Source: RGIG1995 sp045587445 (GTDB lineage Bacteria; Bacillota; Clostridia; Oscillospirales; CAG-272). From it: a DNA stretch of 25,910 nt. Numbering within the stretch: the first letter of the stretch is position 1; the number at the start of each line of letters is the position of its first letter. This document shows, one piece after another, positions 1 through 8,029 of this stretch. A program made the position numbers and the translations under genes. Location of the stretch: contig JAZNCH010000037.1 in NCBI GenBank assembly GCA_045587445.1, positions 1-25,910 on the forward strand, given 5' to 3'. The notes beneath the pieces were generated by a model. The model worked only from the letters and a program-made list of their open reading frames with translations, did not search any database and was not told the DNA's origin.

Positions 1-142
1 ATTGGTTCCTCCGTTCATGGTTCTTTAGCAATTCCATTTTAACGGATTTCTTCCAATTATGCTCTACTTTTTTTGTTTTTTCTTTCTATTTTTTTCGTAG
101 GCTCCTTGGTTTAACCCCAACATTTATTATAGAGCCTTTTAA

Positions 143-183
143 AAGAGCTGAATCTGATTTGATTCGGCTCTTGATTTTTTTAC
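143..183 (+). terminator. Rho-independent terminator upstream of prmA
   Basis: A 12-bp stem (143-154 with 161-172, one G-U pair) and a 6-base loop are followed by a T-rich run. It ends whatever + strand transcript enters from the left of the window. The first 140 bases hold no gene I can support; they are AT-rich with T runs. Confidence 0.8.
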
Positions 184-192
184 ATATTTCCA

Positions 193-221
193 TTGCGAAG
201 ATTTGGAGTTTGTGGTATAAT
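193..221 (+). promoter_or_regulatory. Sigma-A type promoter of prmA
   Basis: TTGCGA (193-198), a 17-base spacer and TATAAT (216-221), with TG one base before the -10 (extended -10). It lies just after the terminator and about 40 bases before the prmA start, so it fits as the prmA promoter. Confidence 0.7.
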
Positions 222-259
222 CATTATGTATGTTTAAGGAAATAATGAGGTAAGAAAAA

Positions 260-1183
260 ATGAAATGGACACAGGTAAAGGTAAGCGGTAATATAAAGGA
301 TAAAGACGAGATATGTGCTGTTATGACTATGGTTGACCAAGGGTTAATGATAGAGGACTACAGCGACGTTACCGAGGGACTCAACGCTATGTACGGCGAG
401 CTTCTTGACGAAAGTATCGTCAACGCAGACAAGGAAAGAGTTGCCGTAAGCATATTTATAAGCGAAGAAAAGAATTATGCCGAGGCTGTAACTTTTCTAC
501 GAGACAGATTCTCTTTGCTTGGACTTGACGTTGTAACCGAGGTGATAGGCGTTGACGAAGACGATTGGGCAGACACTTGGAAGCAATACTATAAACCGGT
601 CAAGTGCGGCGAAAAAATAGTTATCGTTCCTATGTGGGAAAAGTACGCTGCCGAAGAAGATGAGGTTACAATAAAAATGGATCCCGGTATGGCTTTCGGT
701 ACGGGGACGCACGAAACGACAAGACTTTGTCTTGCGATGATGGAAAAGCACATGACACCCGATATGACGGTTATGGATATGGGTACGGGAAGCGGGATTC
801 TTGCCATTTACGCGGCAAAGATAGGTGCTGAAAAAATAGATGCATACGATATTGATCCGGTAGCCGTACGCGTAGCAAAGGAAAACTTCGCTGCAAACGG
901 CGTTGAGGACAAGATATATTGTGCGGTATCCGATCTTATGCAGAACGCAGACAAGACGAGAGAAAAATATGATTTTGTATGTGCGAATATTGTAGCCGAC
1001 ATAGTAATCAGACTTTCCGAATGTATGGGCGATTACGTAAAGAAAGACGGTTTATGTGCGGTATCGGGCATTATAGAACCGCAGGCGGAAAGGGTTAAAA
1101 AGGCGGTAAGCGAAAAAGGTTTTGTGCTTATTGACGAAATGAGAGAGAACGATTGGTGTGCTTTTGTGTTTAAAAGAATATGA
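260..1183 (+). CDS. prmA: Ribosomal protein L11 methyltransferase PrmA
   Basis: This is a SAM-dependent methyltransferase of the PrmA family, which trimethylates ribosomal protein L11 in the cytoplasm. The 307-aa length is normal for the family. The N-terminal third is the substrate-recognition part. The block around residues 140-150 (MDPGMAFGTGTHETT) is the family hallmark, and the SAM-binding loop DMGTGSGI is at 173-180. A later NIVADI block fits the catalytic NxxA-type region. The start is supported by GAGG at 247-250. It has its own promoter and is followed by a separate promoter for rsmE; the prmA-rsmE order is common in Firmicutes. Nothing is truncated or odd. The identification is from motif recognition and is secure. 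Confidence 0.95.
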   Translation: MKWTQVKVSGNIKDKDEICAVMTMVDQGLMIEDYSDVTEGLNAMYGELLDESIVNADKERVAVSIFISEEKNYAEAVTFLRDRFSLLGLDVVTEVIGVDEDDWADTWKQYYKPVKCGEKIVIVPMWEKYAAEEDEVTIKMDPGMAFGTGTHETTRLCLAMMEKHMTPDMTVMDMGTGSGILAIYAAKIGAEKIDAYDIDPVAVRVAKENFAANGVEDKIYCAVSDLMQNADKTREKYDFVCANIVADIVIRLSECMGDYVKKDGLCAVSGIIEPQAERVKKAVSEKGFVLIDEMRENDWCAFVFKRI

Positions 1184-1264
1184 CGTTTTTATGCAAAATC
1201 CCATAAGTTAGATATAAATTGCACAAAAAATTGCATAGATATTTGTAAATATTTTTAAAAATGT

Positions 1265-1293
1265 TTGACAAAATGACCATATTGTTGTATAAT
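1265..1293 (+). promoter_or_regulatory. Sigma-A type promoter of rsmE
   Basis: TTGACA (1265-1270), a 17-base spacer and TATAAT (1288-1293) form a near-consensus promoter in the 157-bp gap after prmA. Transcription would begin near 1300, giving a leader of about 50 bases. No convincing terminator is seen between prmA and this promoter. Confidence 0.8.
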
Positions 1294-1349
1294 GCTTAGG
1301 AATGTATTTCTAATAGGTAGCAAAATCATACAAAAAAGGGGTGTTATTA

Positions 1350-2090
1350 ATGTCATATCCAAGATTTTTTGATGATTTTGAGATGTTAGACGGAAATACG
1401 GTAGTAATTAGCGGAGAATCAGCACAGCATATATCACGTTCGTTGCGTATGAAGTCAGGTGAAAAAATAATAGTGTGCGACGGCTCAAAAAAAGAATACG
1501 AGTGTGTTCTTGATTCTTTCACGTCAGACAGCGTAACTGCAAAGATAGTTGACGTTAGCAGAAACGTTTCTGAACCTACGTATAAAGCGATAGTATATCA
1601 AGCTTGCCCGAAATCAGACAAGATGGATACTATAGTGCAAAAGGCGGTCGAGCTTGGTGCTTACGGTATAGTGTGCTTTTTGAGTGACAGATGTATTGCC
1701 AGATACGATGAAAAGGGCTTTGAAAAGAAGTGCGCAAGGTGGCAGAAGATAGCACTTGAAGCGGCAAAACAAAGCGGCAGGGGATACGTTCCTTACGTTC
1801 GTTGGTTGCCTGATTTAAAGAGTGTTTTAGCCGAAATGAAGATTTATGGTAACAGCTTTATGTGTTACGAAGACGAAGACGCGCTGACTTTGAAAGAATT
1901 TGTTTCTTTATCGCAGAATGAAGCTGTTTATGCTTTTATAATTGGTTCCGAGGGCGGATTTTCCGAGAAAGAAGCACAGATGTGCCGCGAAAGCGGTATA
2001 AAGACGGTAGGACTTGGCAAAAGGATACTCAGAACGGAAACGGCATCGGGGTACGTTCTTTCTTGTCTTTCTTATGAAAAAGAATTGTAA
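1350..2090 (+). CDS. rsmE: 16S rRNA m3U1498 methyltransferase RsmE
   Basis: RsmE methylates N3 of U1498 in 16S rRNA of the 30S subunit. The 246-aa product has the expected layout: an N-terminal PUA-like RNA-binding part beginning MSYPRFF, and a C-terminal SPOUT/trefoil-knot domain with IGSEGGF near 198-204 and LGKRILRTETA near 222-232. The ATG at 1350 is preferred to the in-frame GTG at 1341, because the GTG overlaps the Shine-Dalgarno run GGGG (1338-1341) and family members begin close to the RFF motif. It follows prmA, as often seen in Firmicutes, but has its own promoter. Length and conserved motifs are normal. Confidence 0.95.
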   Translation: MSYPRFFDDFEMLDGNTVVISGESAQHISRSLRMKSGEKIIVCDGSKKEYECVLDSFTSDSVTAKIVDVSRNVSEPTYKAIVYQACPKSDKMDTIVQKAVELGAYGIVCFLSDRCIARYDEKGFEKKCARWQKIALEAAKQSGRGYVPYVRWLPDLKSVLAEMKIYGNSFMCYEDEDALTLKEFVSLSQNEAVYAFIIGSEGGFSEKEAQMCRESGIKTVGLGKRILRTETASGYVLSCLSYEKEL

Positions 2091-2142
2091 GTAATACAAA
2101 ATAACAATATATATAGTGTTAGAAAAAGGAGCAGGTAAAAAA

Positions 2143-3231
2143 ATGTCGAACAGATTGTTTCAGGGGATAATTCATCAAATGAAGGATGCAGTAGACCGAG
2201 TTATCGGTGTTATTGACGAAAACGGAGTAATTATTTCCTGCAGTGAACTTGGGAAGATCGGCGAATCCAAGAATAACGTTAAGGATGAACTCGCATACAC
2301 AGCAGGCGCAGTAGCAAAAGACGGATATACATACAGACCTTTGGGTAACGGTTCTAAGTTTGAATACATTGTATTTGTAGAGGGCGAAGATAAGAAAGCT
2401 GAAAGCACTTCTATGATATTGGCTATTTCTCTTTCAAACATTAAGAATCTTTATGATGAAAAATATGATAAGGGCTCATTCCTCAAGAATATTATTCTCG
2501 ACAATATTCTTCCGAGCGATATATATATGAAATCGAAGGAGCTTCATTTCTCCAACGATATTCAGCGCATTGTTTTCCTTATTAAGTTCCACAACAAGAG
2601 CGACGTTATGCCTTTTGACATAATTCAGAATATGTTTCCCGACAAGAACAAGGACTATGTTATCAGCATAGGCGAACAGGACGTTGTTCTTATCAGCGAA
2701 CTTAAGGGCAATAACTGCGATATGCGCGAAATGGAAAAGGTTGCACGTCAAATAGTAGATACCTTGAATACCGAGTTCTTTGCAAAGGTATCGGTAGGTA
2801 TCGGTACTGCAGTTTCGAACATTAGAGATCTTGCAACGTCTTATAAGGAAGCACAGATAGCTATTGAAGTAGGTAAGGTATTTGATACCGAAAAGAATAT
2901 AGTAAGCTATGAAAACCTCGGTATAGGCAGACTTATATACCAGCTTCCCACAACACTCTGTGAGATGTTTATGCATGAAGTATTTAAGAAGGGATCGCTT
3001 GAGACGCTTGACCACGAGACTTTGATGACGATTCAGGCATTCTTTGAAAACAACCTGAACGTGTCCGAGACGGCAAGAAAGCTTTTTGTTCACAGAAATA
3101 CGTTGGTTTACCGTCTTGAGAAGATAAGAAAGCTTACGGGGCTTGACCTTCGCGAGTTTGAACACGCGATTACGTTTAAAGTAGCTTTGATGGTACAGAA
3201 GTATCTGACCTCTAAACCTACAAAGTTTTAA
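2143..3231 (+). CDS. CdaR/PucR-type transcriptional regulator
   Basis: This 362-aa product is probably a DNA-binding regulator. The last 60 residues form a PucR C-terminal helix-turn-helix (HTH_30): LNVSETARKLFVHRNTLVYR followed by LEKIRKLTGLDL. The N-terminal ~130 residues fit a sugar-diacid-recognition (CdaR N-terminal) sensor, with a degenerate nucleotide-cyclase-like middle. The ligand is unknown. The ATG at 2143 is chosen over the in-frame GTG at 2116 because AAAGGAG lies at 2125-2131, inside the longer version. It follows rsmE by 52 bp without a clear promoter, so it may be cotranscribed with it. A hairpin lies downstream, before ftsE. Family assignment is good; the regulated pathway cannot be read from here, and neighbouring division genes are not proof of a target. 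Confidence 0.8.
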   Translation: MSNRLFQGIIHQMKDAVDRVIGVIDENGVIISCSELGKIGESKNNVKDELAYTAGAVAKDGYTYRPLGNGSKFEYIVFVEGEDKKAESTSMILAISLSNIKNLYDEKYDKGSFLKNIILDNILPSDIYMKSKELHFSNDIQRIVFLIKFHNKSDVMPFDIIQNMFPDKNKDYVISIGEQDVVLISELKGNNCDMREMEKVARQIVDTLNTEFFAKVSVGIGTAVSNIRDLATSYKEAQIAIEVGKVFDTEKNIVSYENLGIGRLIYQLPTTLCEMFMHEVFKKGSLETLDHETLMTIQAFFENNLNVSETARKLFVHRNTLVYRLEKIRKLTGLDLREFEHAITFKVALMVQKYLTSKPTKF

Positions 3232-3250
3232 ATAAAAATAAACTGCCGAT

Positions 3251-3302
3251 GCTTGTATTGTTTCTAAAAATTAAGAAATGAATACAAGCTTTTGGTGTGT
3301 TT
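3251..3302 (+). terminator. Probable terminator after the CdaR-like gene
   Basis: GCTTGTATT (3251-3259) pairs with AATACAAGC (3281-3289), and the inner bases can extend the stem imperfectly. A TTTT and a T-rich stretch follow. A second small hairpin (TAGGCT 3341-3346 with AGCCTA 3361-3366) lies in the ftsE leader. No clear promoter for ftsE was found in the 172-bp gap. Confidence 0.55.
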
Positions 3303-3403
3303 ATAGGGGTTAAAAAATTAGGTATATATGCACAAAAAAATAGGCTGAAATTAGTTTAATAGCCTAAAATGAAGTTTAAAAAAACAGGGGAAAAGATAAT
3401 TGT

Positions 3404-4084
3404 ATGATAGAATTTGAGAACGTTAAAAAAGTCTATCCGAACGGTACTTTGGCTCTTGACGGAGTGGATCTGAAGATAGAAGACGGTGAATTTGTATTTA
3501 TAGTTGGTTCATCGGGTGCCGGCAAATCCACGTTGATGAAACTTCTTCTACGCGAAGAAAAGGTTACGTCGGGCACGATAAAGGTTGACGAATTTGACCT
3601 TGCACGTATGTCAAACTACAAAGTACCGTATTACAGACGACAACTTGGCGTAGTTTTTCAGGATTTTAGATTATTTCAGAATAAGACGGTATTTGAAAAC
3701 GTGTCTTTTGCGATGAGAGCAATCGGAGAACCTAACTCTGTTATAAGAAAACGTGTTCCGGCGATATTGAATATTGTTGGACTTCAAAACAAGATGAAGA
3801 ATTACCCGAGAGAACTTTCGGGCGGTGAACAGCAGAGAGTTGCTTTGGCGAGAGCATTGGTGAACAACCCGAGTATTATAATTGCCGACGAGCCCACGGG
3901 TAACCTTGACCCTGAACTTAGCTTTGATATGATGAATCTTCTTCGCCGTATCAACAAAAGCAAGAATAAGACAGTTGTAGTTATTACCCACGAAAAGAAC
4001 CTTGTTGACCACTTCCAAGAAAGAGTAATCAGACTTGAAGAGGGCAAGATGATTGAGGACAGAGTAGGGGGAATGTTTGAATGA
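3404..4084 (+). CDS. ftsE: Cell division ATP-binding protein FtsE
   Basis: FtsE is the cytoplasmic ATPase of the FtsEX complex, which uses ATP hydrolysis to switch on peptidoglycan hydrolases at the division site through FtsX. All ABC ATPase motifs are present in the 226 residues: Walker A GSSGAGKST (35-43), the Q-loop at VFQD (about Q86), the signature LSGGEQQR (138-145), Walker B IIIADEP (158-164) and the switch histidine in VVVITHEK. Length is typical. The stop overlaps the ftsX start (ATGA, 4081-4084), a sign of translational coupling. The Shine-Dalgarno GGGG at 3387-3390 is somewhat distant (13 bases). It heads a tight run of division and envelope genes. Confidence 0.96.
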   Translation: MIEFENVKKVYPNGTLALDGVDLKIEDGEFVFIVGSSGAGKSTLMKLLLREEKVTSGTIKVDEFDLARMSNYKVPYYRRQLGVVFQDFRLFQNKTVFENVSFAMRAIGEPNSVIRKRVPAILNIVGLQNKMKNYPRELSGGEQQRVALARALVNNPSIIIADEPTGNLDPELSFDMMNLLRRINKSKNKTVVVITHEKNLVDHFQERVIRLEEGKMIEDRVGGMFE

Positions 4085-4968
4085 GAAGATACAGCGTAAT
4101 GTATTTTATTAGCCAGAGCTTTAAGGGGCTTTGGAGAAACGGTGTTATGACTTTGGCATCGATAACCGTTCTTGTGTCTTGCCTTATAGTAATGGGAAGC
4201 TTTGCACTTTTGGTTGCAAACCTCAATGAGAATCTTGACTCACTTGGAGATATGAACGAGATAGTTGCGTTTATAGACCTTGAAAAGACCGATGAAGAGA
4301 TTACGGCTATTCGCGAAAAGGTGAATGGATACGACAACGTAAAAGAAATGAAATACGTGTCAAAGGAAGATGCTTTGACGGAAGAAAAGTCAAAGTATGA
4401 GAAAGAATATCCCGACTTTTTTGAAGGAATTACGAGTGATATATATCCTGCATCGTTGATTATTACATACGAAGATAACGAAAAGGTTGAGACCTTGAAA
4501 TATGAGCTTGAGCATACGGATGGGATTTACAAAGTGAATTGCCGTTCCGACGTAGCAGAGACCATTGAAACTATGAAGAACGGTATAATCTGGCTCTTCC
4601 TTTGGTTCTTGCTTGTGTTGTTGGTTGTAAGCTTGTTCGTTATAATAAATACGATAAAACTTGCAGTATTTGGAAGAAGACAGGAAATCAGCGTAATGAG
4701 ATACGTAGGAGCAACGAACTGGTTTATTATGACACCGTTTGTTCTCGAAGGTGTTCTTATCGGACTTTTCTCGTCGGGAATAGCGTTTGGCGTTCAAGTG
4801 TATATTTATAAATTTATACAGGACATAGTTGCGACGGATTACGGTATGTTTACAATAATTCCGTTCAAAGAAATACAGATGGTTTTATTATTGGGATTTG
4901 TGGGAATCGGTGTTTTGACCGGTATAATCGGAAGCAGTATATCGCTTAGAAAGAATCTTAGAGCTTAA
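4081..4968 (+). CDS. ftsX: Cell division membrane protein FtsX
   Basis: FtsX is the permease-like membrane subunit of FtsEX; it does not transport but passes the ATPase state to an extracellular peptidoglycan hydrolase. The 295-aa product has the expected topology. TM1 is at about 22-47, followed by an extracellular domain at about 50-165. TM2 is at about 168-193, TM3 at about 212-240 and TM4 at about 264-287. The start overlaps the ftsE stop by 4 bases. The next gene, 22 bp on, encodes a coiled-coil M23 protein that is the likely partner of the extracellular loop. Length and topology are normal. Confidence 0.95.
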   Translation: MRRYSVMYFISQSFKGLWRNGVMTLASITVLVSCLIVMGSFALLVANLNENLDSLGDMNEIVAFIDLEKTDEEITAIREKVNGYDNVKEMKYVSKEDALTEEKSKYEKEYPDFFEGITSDIYPASLIITYEDNEKVETLKYELEHTDGIYKVNCRSDVAETIETMKNGIIWLFLWFLLVLLVVSLFVIINTIKLAVFGRRQEISVMRYVGATNWFIMTPFVLEGVLIGLFSSGIAFGVQVYIYKFIQDIVATDYGMFTIIPFKEIQMVLLLGFVGIGVLTGIIGSSISLRKNLRA

Positions 4969-4990
4969 ACACATAAAAAAAGGAGATAAT

Positions 4991-6220
4991 ATGAAAGACA
5001 GACAAAGTTTCTTAATCAAGCTTACAGCGGTTATATTAGTTGTTATCAGCTTTGTATTTATCATATCTTCGCCGTTGAATTATGTAAACAAAGTATCCGC
5101 CGCTGCCGATAGTACGGCAAAGGGATATGAAGACAGAATAGCACAGTTAAAAAAAGACCAGAAAGCTTACGAGCAGCAGATAAAGAACGCAAAGGCAAAT
5201 GCCGCAAGCTATATGGAACAGAAAGAAATACTTGACAAACAGATAAATTCTCTTACCGAAGAGATTGAATTGTCCAACGCTTTGCTTATAGAATATAACA
5301 ACGCAATAGTTGCAAAGGAAGAGGCTATTACGTCAAAGCAGGGCGAGATCGACGTGAAGTTCGATAATTTTAAGAACAGACTCCGCACCTCTTACGAGGA
5401 GGGCGTAATGGGCTATTTGACGATGCTTTTCAGCTCGAGAACTCTTTCGGGATTTTTGACAAGTATTGAAAGAATGACGAATATGCTTAATTATGATAAG
5501 CGTGTTATGAAGCAGATGAATGATGAAAAGGCGAACCTCTCAAGCGAGAAGGCAAGTCTTGAGCAGATAAAGGCATCTCAGCAAACGGTTCATGAAGGTT
5601 TGCAGAAAACAGAAGCCGAGCTTGAGGCGAAAGCTAACGAAATGCAAAAGCTTTATGATGATACTATGAAGAATCAGAAAAAAGCAGAACAGATGCTTGC
5701 TCAGGCACAGAAAGATCAAAAGAAAGCGGAGCAAGAGCTTGATAAATACCTCGAAGAGCTTGCAAAAAAGAATAGTGGTTATTACGACGGCGGACCTTTC
5801 AGTTATCCGTTGCCGACAAATCAAAACATACTCACTTCGAAACACGGCACACGTACTTATCAAATGTGGGGTAAGTGGGTTACGGACTATCACAGAGGAA
5901 TTGACCTTGCTTGCCCAACAGGAACACCGGTTTATGCGGGTGCAGACGGTAAGATTGAGATTGCGGGTTGGAATGGCAGCTACGGTTATTACGTTGTAAT
6001 AAGCCACGGCTCCGGATATACTACGCTTTATGCTCACAATAGTTCGCTTTTGGTTAAAGTTGGGCAATATGTAAAGAGAGGACAGCAAATAGCGAAATCG
6101 GGCAGCACCGGAAATTCAAGCGGACCTCACTTGCATTTAGAGATAAGCATAAACGGAAAGCTTCAAGACCCATTGAAGAGTGGACTTTTGAATCACCCCA
6201 AACTTATTGACCGTTCATAA
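4991..6220 (+). CDS. PcsB/EnvC-like murein hydrolase with coiled coil and M23 domain
   Basis: This exported 409-aa protein is likely the FtsX-activated peptidoglycan hydrolase (or activator). Residues 9-28 form a signal peptide or anchor, with a possible cleavage region near VSAAA (35-39). Residues 45-258 are a long coiled coil, the part that binds FtsX in EnvC and PcsB. The C-terminus is a peptidase M23 (LytM) domain with intact metal ligands H301 and D305 (HRGID), H349, and H380/H382 (HLH). Because those residues are kept it may be catalytically active, as most Firmicute M23 enzymes are, whereas E. coli EnvC is degenerate. AAAGGAG precedes the start. The gene lies between ftsX (22 bp) and ctpA (20 bp). 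Family and context are strong; the exact cleavage bond is unknown. Confidence 0.9.
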   Translation: MKDRQSFLIKLTAVILVVISFVFIISSPLNYVNKVSAAADSTAKGYEDRIAQLKKDQKAYEQQIKNAKANAASYMEQKEILDKQINSLTEEIELSNALLIEYNNAIVAKEEAITSKQGEIDVKFDNFKNRLRTSYEEGVMGYLTMLFSSRTLSGFLTSIERMTNMLNYDKRVMKQMNDEKANLSSEKASLEQIKASQQTVHEGLQKTEAELEAKANEMQKLYDDTMKNQKKAEQMLAQAQKDQKKAEQELDKYLEELAKKNSGYYDGGPFSYPLPTNQNILTSKHGTRTYQMWGKWVTDYHRGIDLACPTGTPVYAGADGKIEIAGWNGSYGYYVVISHGSGYTTLYAHNSSLLVKVGQYVKRGQQIAKSGSTGNSSGPHLHLEISINGKLQDPLKSGLLNHPKLIDRS

Positions 6221-6240
6221 TATAGTAAGCAGGAGAACCA

Positions 6241-7455
6241 ATGTCAAAGAAAAAGATTAGTATTCCTGTATTTTTGATGATTTGCGCATTTTTGGTGATT
6301 ATTACTTTTCAGATAACCTTTTTGGCAGTAAGCCAGATGTACAGAAAAGAGATTGCCGAAATGAACGCAGATTCGTCAGAGACTTGGGAAGATAAGCTTG
6401 AATATATAAACGAGCTTACACAGATGTACTTTTTGAAAGAGATTCCTTTAAAGACGTTAGAGGAAACTCTCCCGGCGGCTTACGTTGCCGCGCTCAACGA
6501 TAAGTATACCTATTATATGTCCAAGGAGCAGTATGAATCCTTTACTTCAAACAACAATGCAGATTTGCAGGGCATAGGCGTCAACGTTATATACAACAGC
6601 GAATATAACGCCATTGAAGTGGTTGGTGTTATGAGCGGTTCACCCGCCCTTGAAAACGGAGTTAATACCGGAGACTTGATATATATAGTCGAGGGTCAAA
6701 AGGTTGCTGAAGTAGGGTATAATGTAGCCGTTGATATAATGCTTGGCGAAGCAGGTACTATAGCCTCGTTCTCGGTTATGAGAGAGAAAGAAGACGGTGT
6801 TTTTGAAAGTATTGATTTTAAGATAGAGCGTGGATTTATCGTAGAAGAAACGGTAACTCACCGACTTCATGGCGAAAACGTGGGGATAATCAGAATAGAA
6901 GAATTTGATTTGGGCACCCCGAAGCAGTTTAAGGAAGCGATAGACTCTTTGCTGAAAATGGGAGCCGACAGATTTGTATTTGACGTAAGATATAATCCCG
7001 GTGGGGCTTTGGAATCCATAACAGAGATATTGGATATGATTTTGCCGGAGGGACCGATTATAAAAGCGGTAGACCGTTACGGCAAGGAAGAAGTTATAGA
7101 TTCCGACGAAAAAGAGTTTAACTATCCTATGGCGGTTGTAGCGAACGGTAGTACGGCGAGCGCAGCAGAGCTGTTTACGTCGGCACTGAAGGATTATAAG
7201 AAAGCAGTTATAGTAGGTGAAACGACGTACGGAAAGGGAACGATGCAGAGCGTTATTCCACTTCCCGACGGTTCGGCGGTATGCATGACGACGGCGAAAT
7301 ATTATCCGCCGTTCTCGGATAGCTACGACGGTATAGGTATTGCGCCCGACAAAGAAGTTCACTTGTCGGAAGAGTATCAAAATACAAGTATTTATAAACT
7401 GACTTACGAGCAAGATATTCAATTGAGAACCGCAGTTGAAGCGATTAGTGAATGA
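6241..7455 (+). CDS. C-terminal processing protease, S41 family (CtpA-like)
   Basis: This membrane-anchored serine protease has a 404-aa length normal for CtpA/CtpB. Residues 10-31 form an N-terminal TM anchor, so the rest is extracytoplasmic. A PDZ domain covers about 105-195, including the GIGV carboxylate-binding loop (111-114). The S41 catalytic domain follows, with the likely nucleophile S307 in STASAAE and the general base K332 in GETTYGKG. DVRYNPGG (248-255) is also characteristic. AGGAGA at 6231-6236 supports the start. It lies directly after the M23 hydrolase; CtpA-type proteases are known in other bacteria to trim or degrade peptidoglycan hydrolases, so the neighbour is a plausible substrate, but this is inference. 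Confidence 0.92.
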   Translation: MSKKKISIPVFLMICAFLVIITFQITFLAVSQMYRKEIAEMNADSSETWEDKLEYINELTQMYFLKEIPLKTLEETLPAAYVAALNDKYTYYMSKEQYESFTSNNNADLQGIGVNVIYNSEYNAIEVVGVMSGSPALENGVNTGDLIYIVEGQKVAEVGYNVAVDIMLGEAGTIASFSVMREKEDGVFESIDFKIERGFIVEETVTHRLHGENVGIIRIEEFDLGTPKQFKEAIDSLLKMGADRFVFDVRYNPGGALESITEILDMILPEGPIIKAVDRYGKEEVIDSDEKEFNYPMAVVANGSTASAAELFTSALKDYKKAVIVGETTYGKGTMQSVIPLPDGSAVCMTTAKYYPPFSDSYDGIGIAPDKEVHLSEEYQNTSIYKLTYEQDIQLRTAVEAISE

Positions 7456-7508
7456 CGGTTTTCATGGTATATAAAGATTACAATTACAATTAAGAGGAGA
7501 TATGAAAA

Positions 7509-7985
7509 ATGGATAATCAGATTATTGTAACCGACGAAGGTTTGAAGAAATTACAAGAGGAACTTGCTTACTTAAAAAACACAAAGCGTAAGGAAGTAAC
7601 CGAAGCGATAAAATTGGCTCTTTCATTCGGCGACCTTTCGGAAAACAGCGAATATACCGAAGCTAAGGACGAACAGGGTAAGGTAGAGTCCAGAATTGTT
7701 GAGCTTGAAGAGATGCTCAAGAAAGTAAAAGTTATCAGCGACAGCGATATTCACACAAACTCTGTTAACGTAGGTGCAAGCGTAAGATTGCTCGACGTTG
7801 TAAGAAATAAGGAGCTTGAATATACGATAGTAGGTTCTACGGAAGCTGACGCTATGAACGGAAAGATAAGCGACCGTTCACCTATCGGAAGTGCATTGAT
7901 AGGAGCATCTGTAGATGAAGTGGTTACAGTTACGACGCCTGCTGGCGAACGTCAGTTTAAAGTTCTTGAAATTATGAAGAAGTAA
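7509..7985 (+). CDS. greA: Transcription elongation factor GreA
   Basis: GreA binds RNA polymerase through the secondary channel and stimulates cleavage of backtracked RNA. The 158-aa length matches the family. The N-terminal antiparallel coiled coil (about 10-75) carries the acidic tip GDLSENSEY with D42 and E45. The C-terminal FKBP-like domain ends in SPIGSALIGASVDEVVTVTTPAG. AAGAGGAGA just upstream (7492-7500) fits the ATG at 7509. It lies 53 bp after ctpA and 44 bp before lysS; the greA-lysS pair is a common Firmicute arrangement. Confidence 0.96.
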   Translation: MDNQIIVTDEGLKKLQEELAYLKNTKRKEVTEAIKLALSFGDLSENSEYTEAKDEQGKVESRIVELEEMLKKVKVISDSDIHTNSVNVGASVRLLDVVRNKELEYTIVGSTEADAMNGKISDRSPIGSALIGASVDEVVTVTTPAGERQFKVLEIMKK

Positions 7986-8029
7986 GATTAGACAACGAAG
8001 AATTACAATAGAAATACAGGTGAACAAAA

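Noticed and set aside
1..140. Possible minus-strand gene start (ATG at 37) or transposon end at the left edge
   Set aside because: Only 12 codons are inside the window, the ribosome site is weak and no inverted terminal repeat is seen.
2476..3165. Long antisense open frame of 229 codons opposite the CdaR-like gene
   Set aside because: It lies wholly inside a well-supported gene, has no ribosome site or recognisable domain, and its composition follows the codon bias of the sense gene.
6640..7422. Antisense open frame of 260 codons opposite ctpA
   Set aside because: The sense strand encodes a complete S41 protease with catalytic residues; the antisense product has no motif and no start signal.
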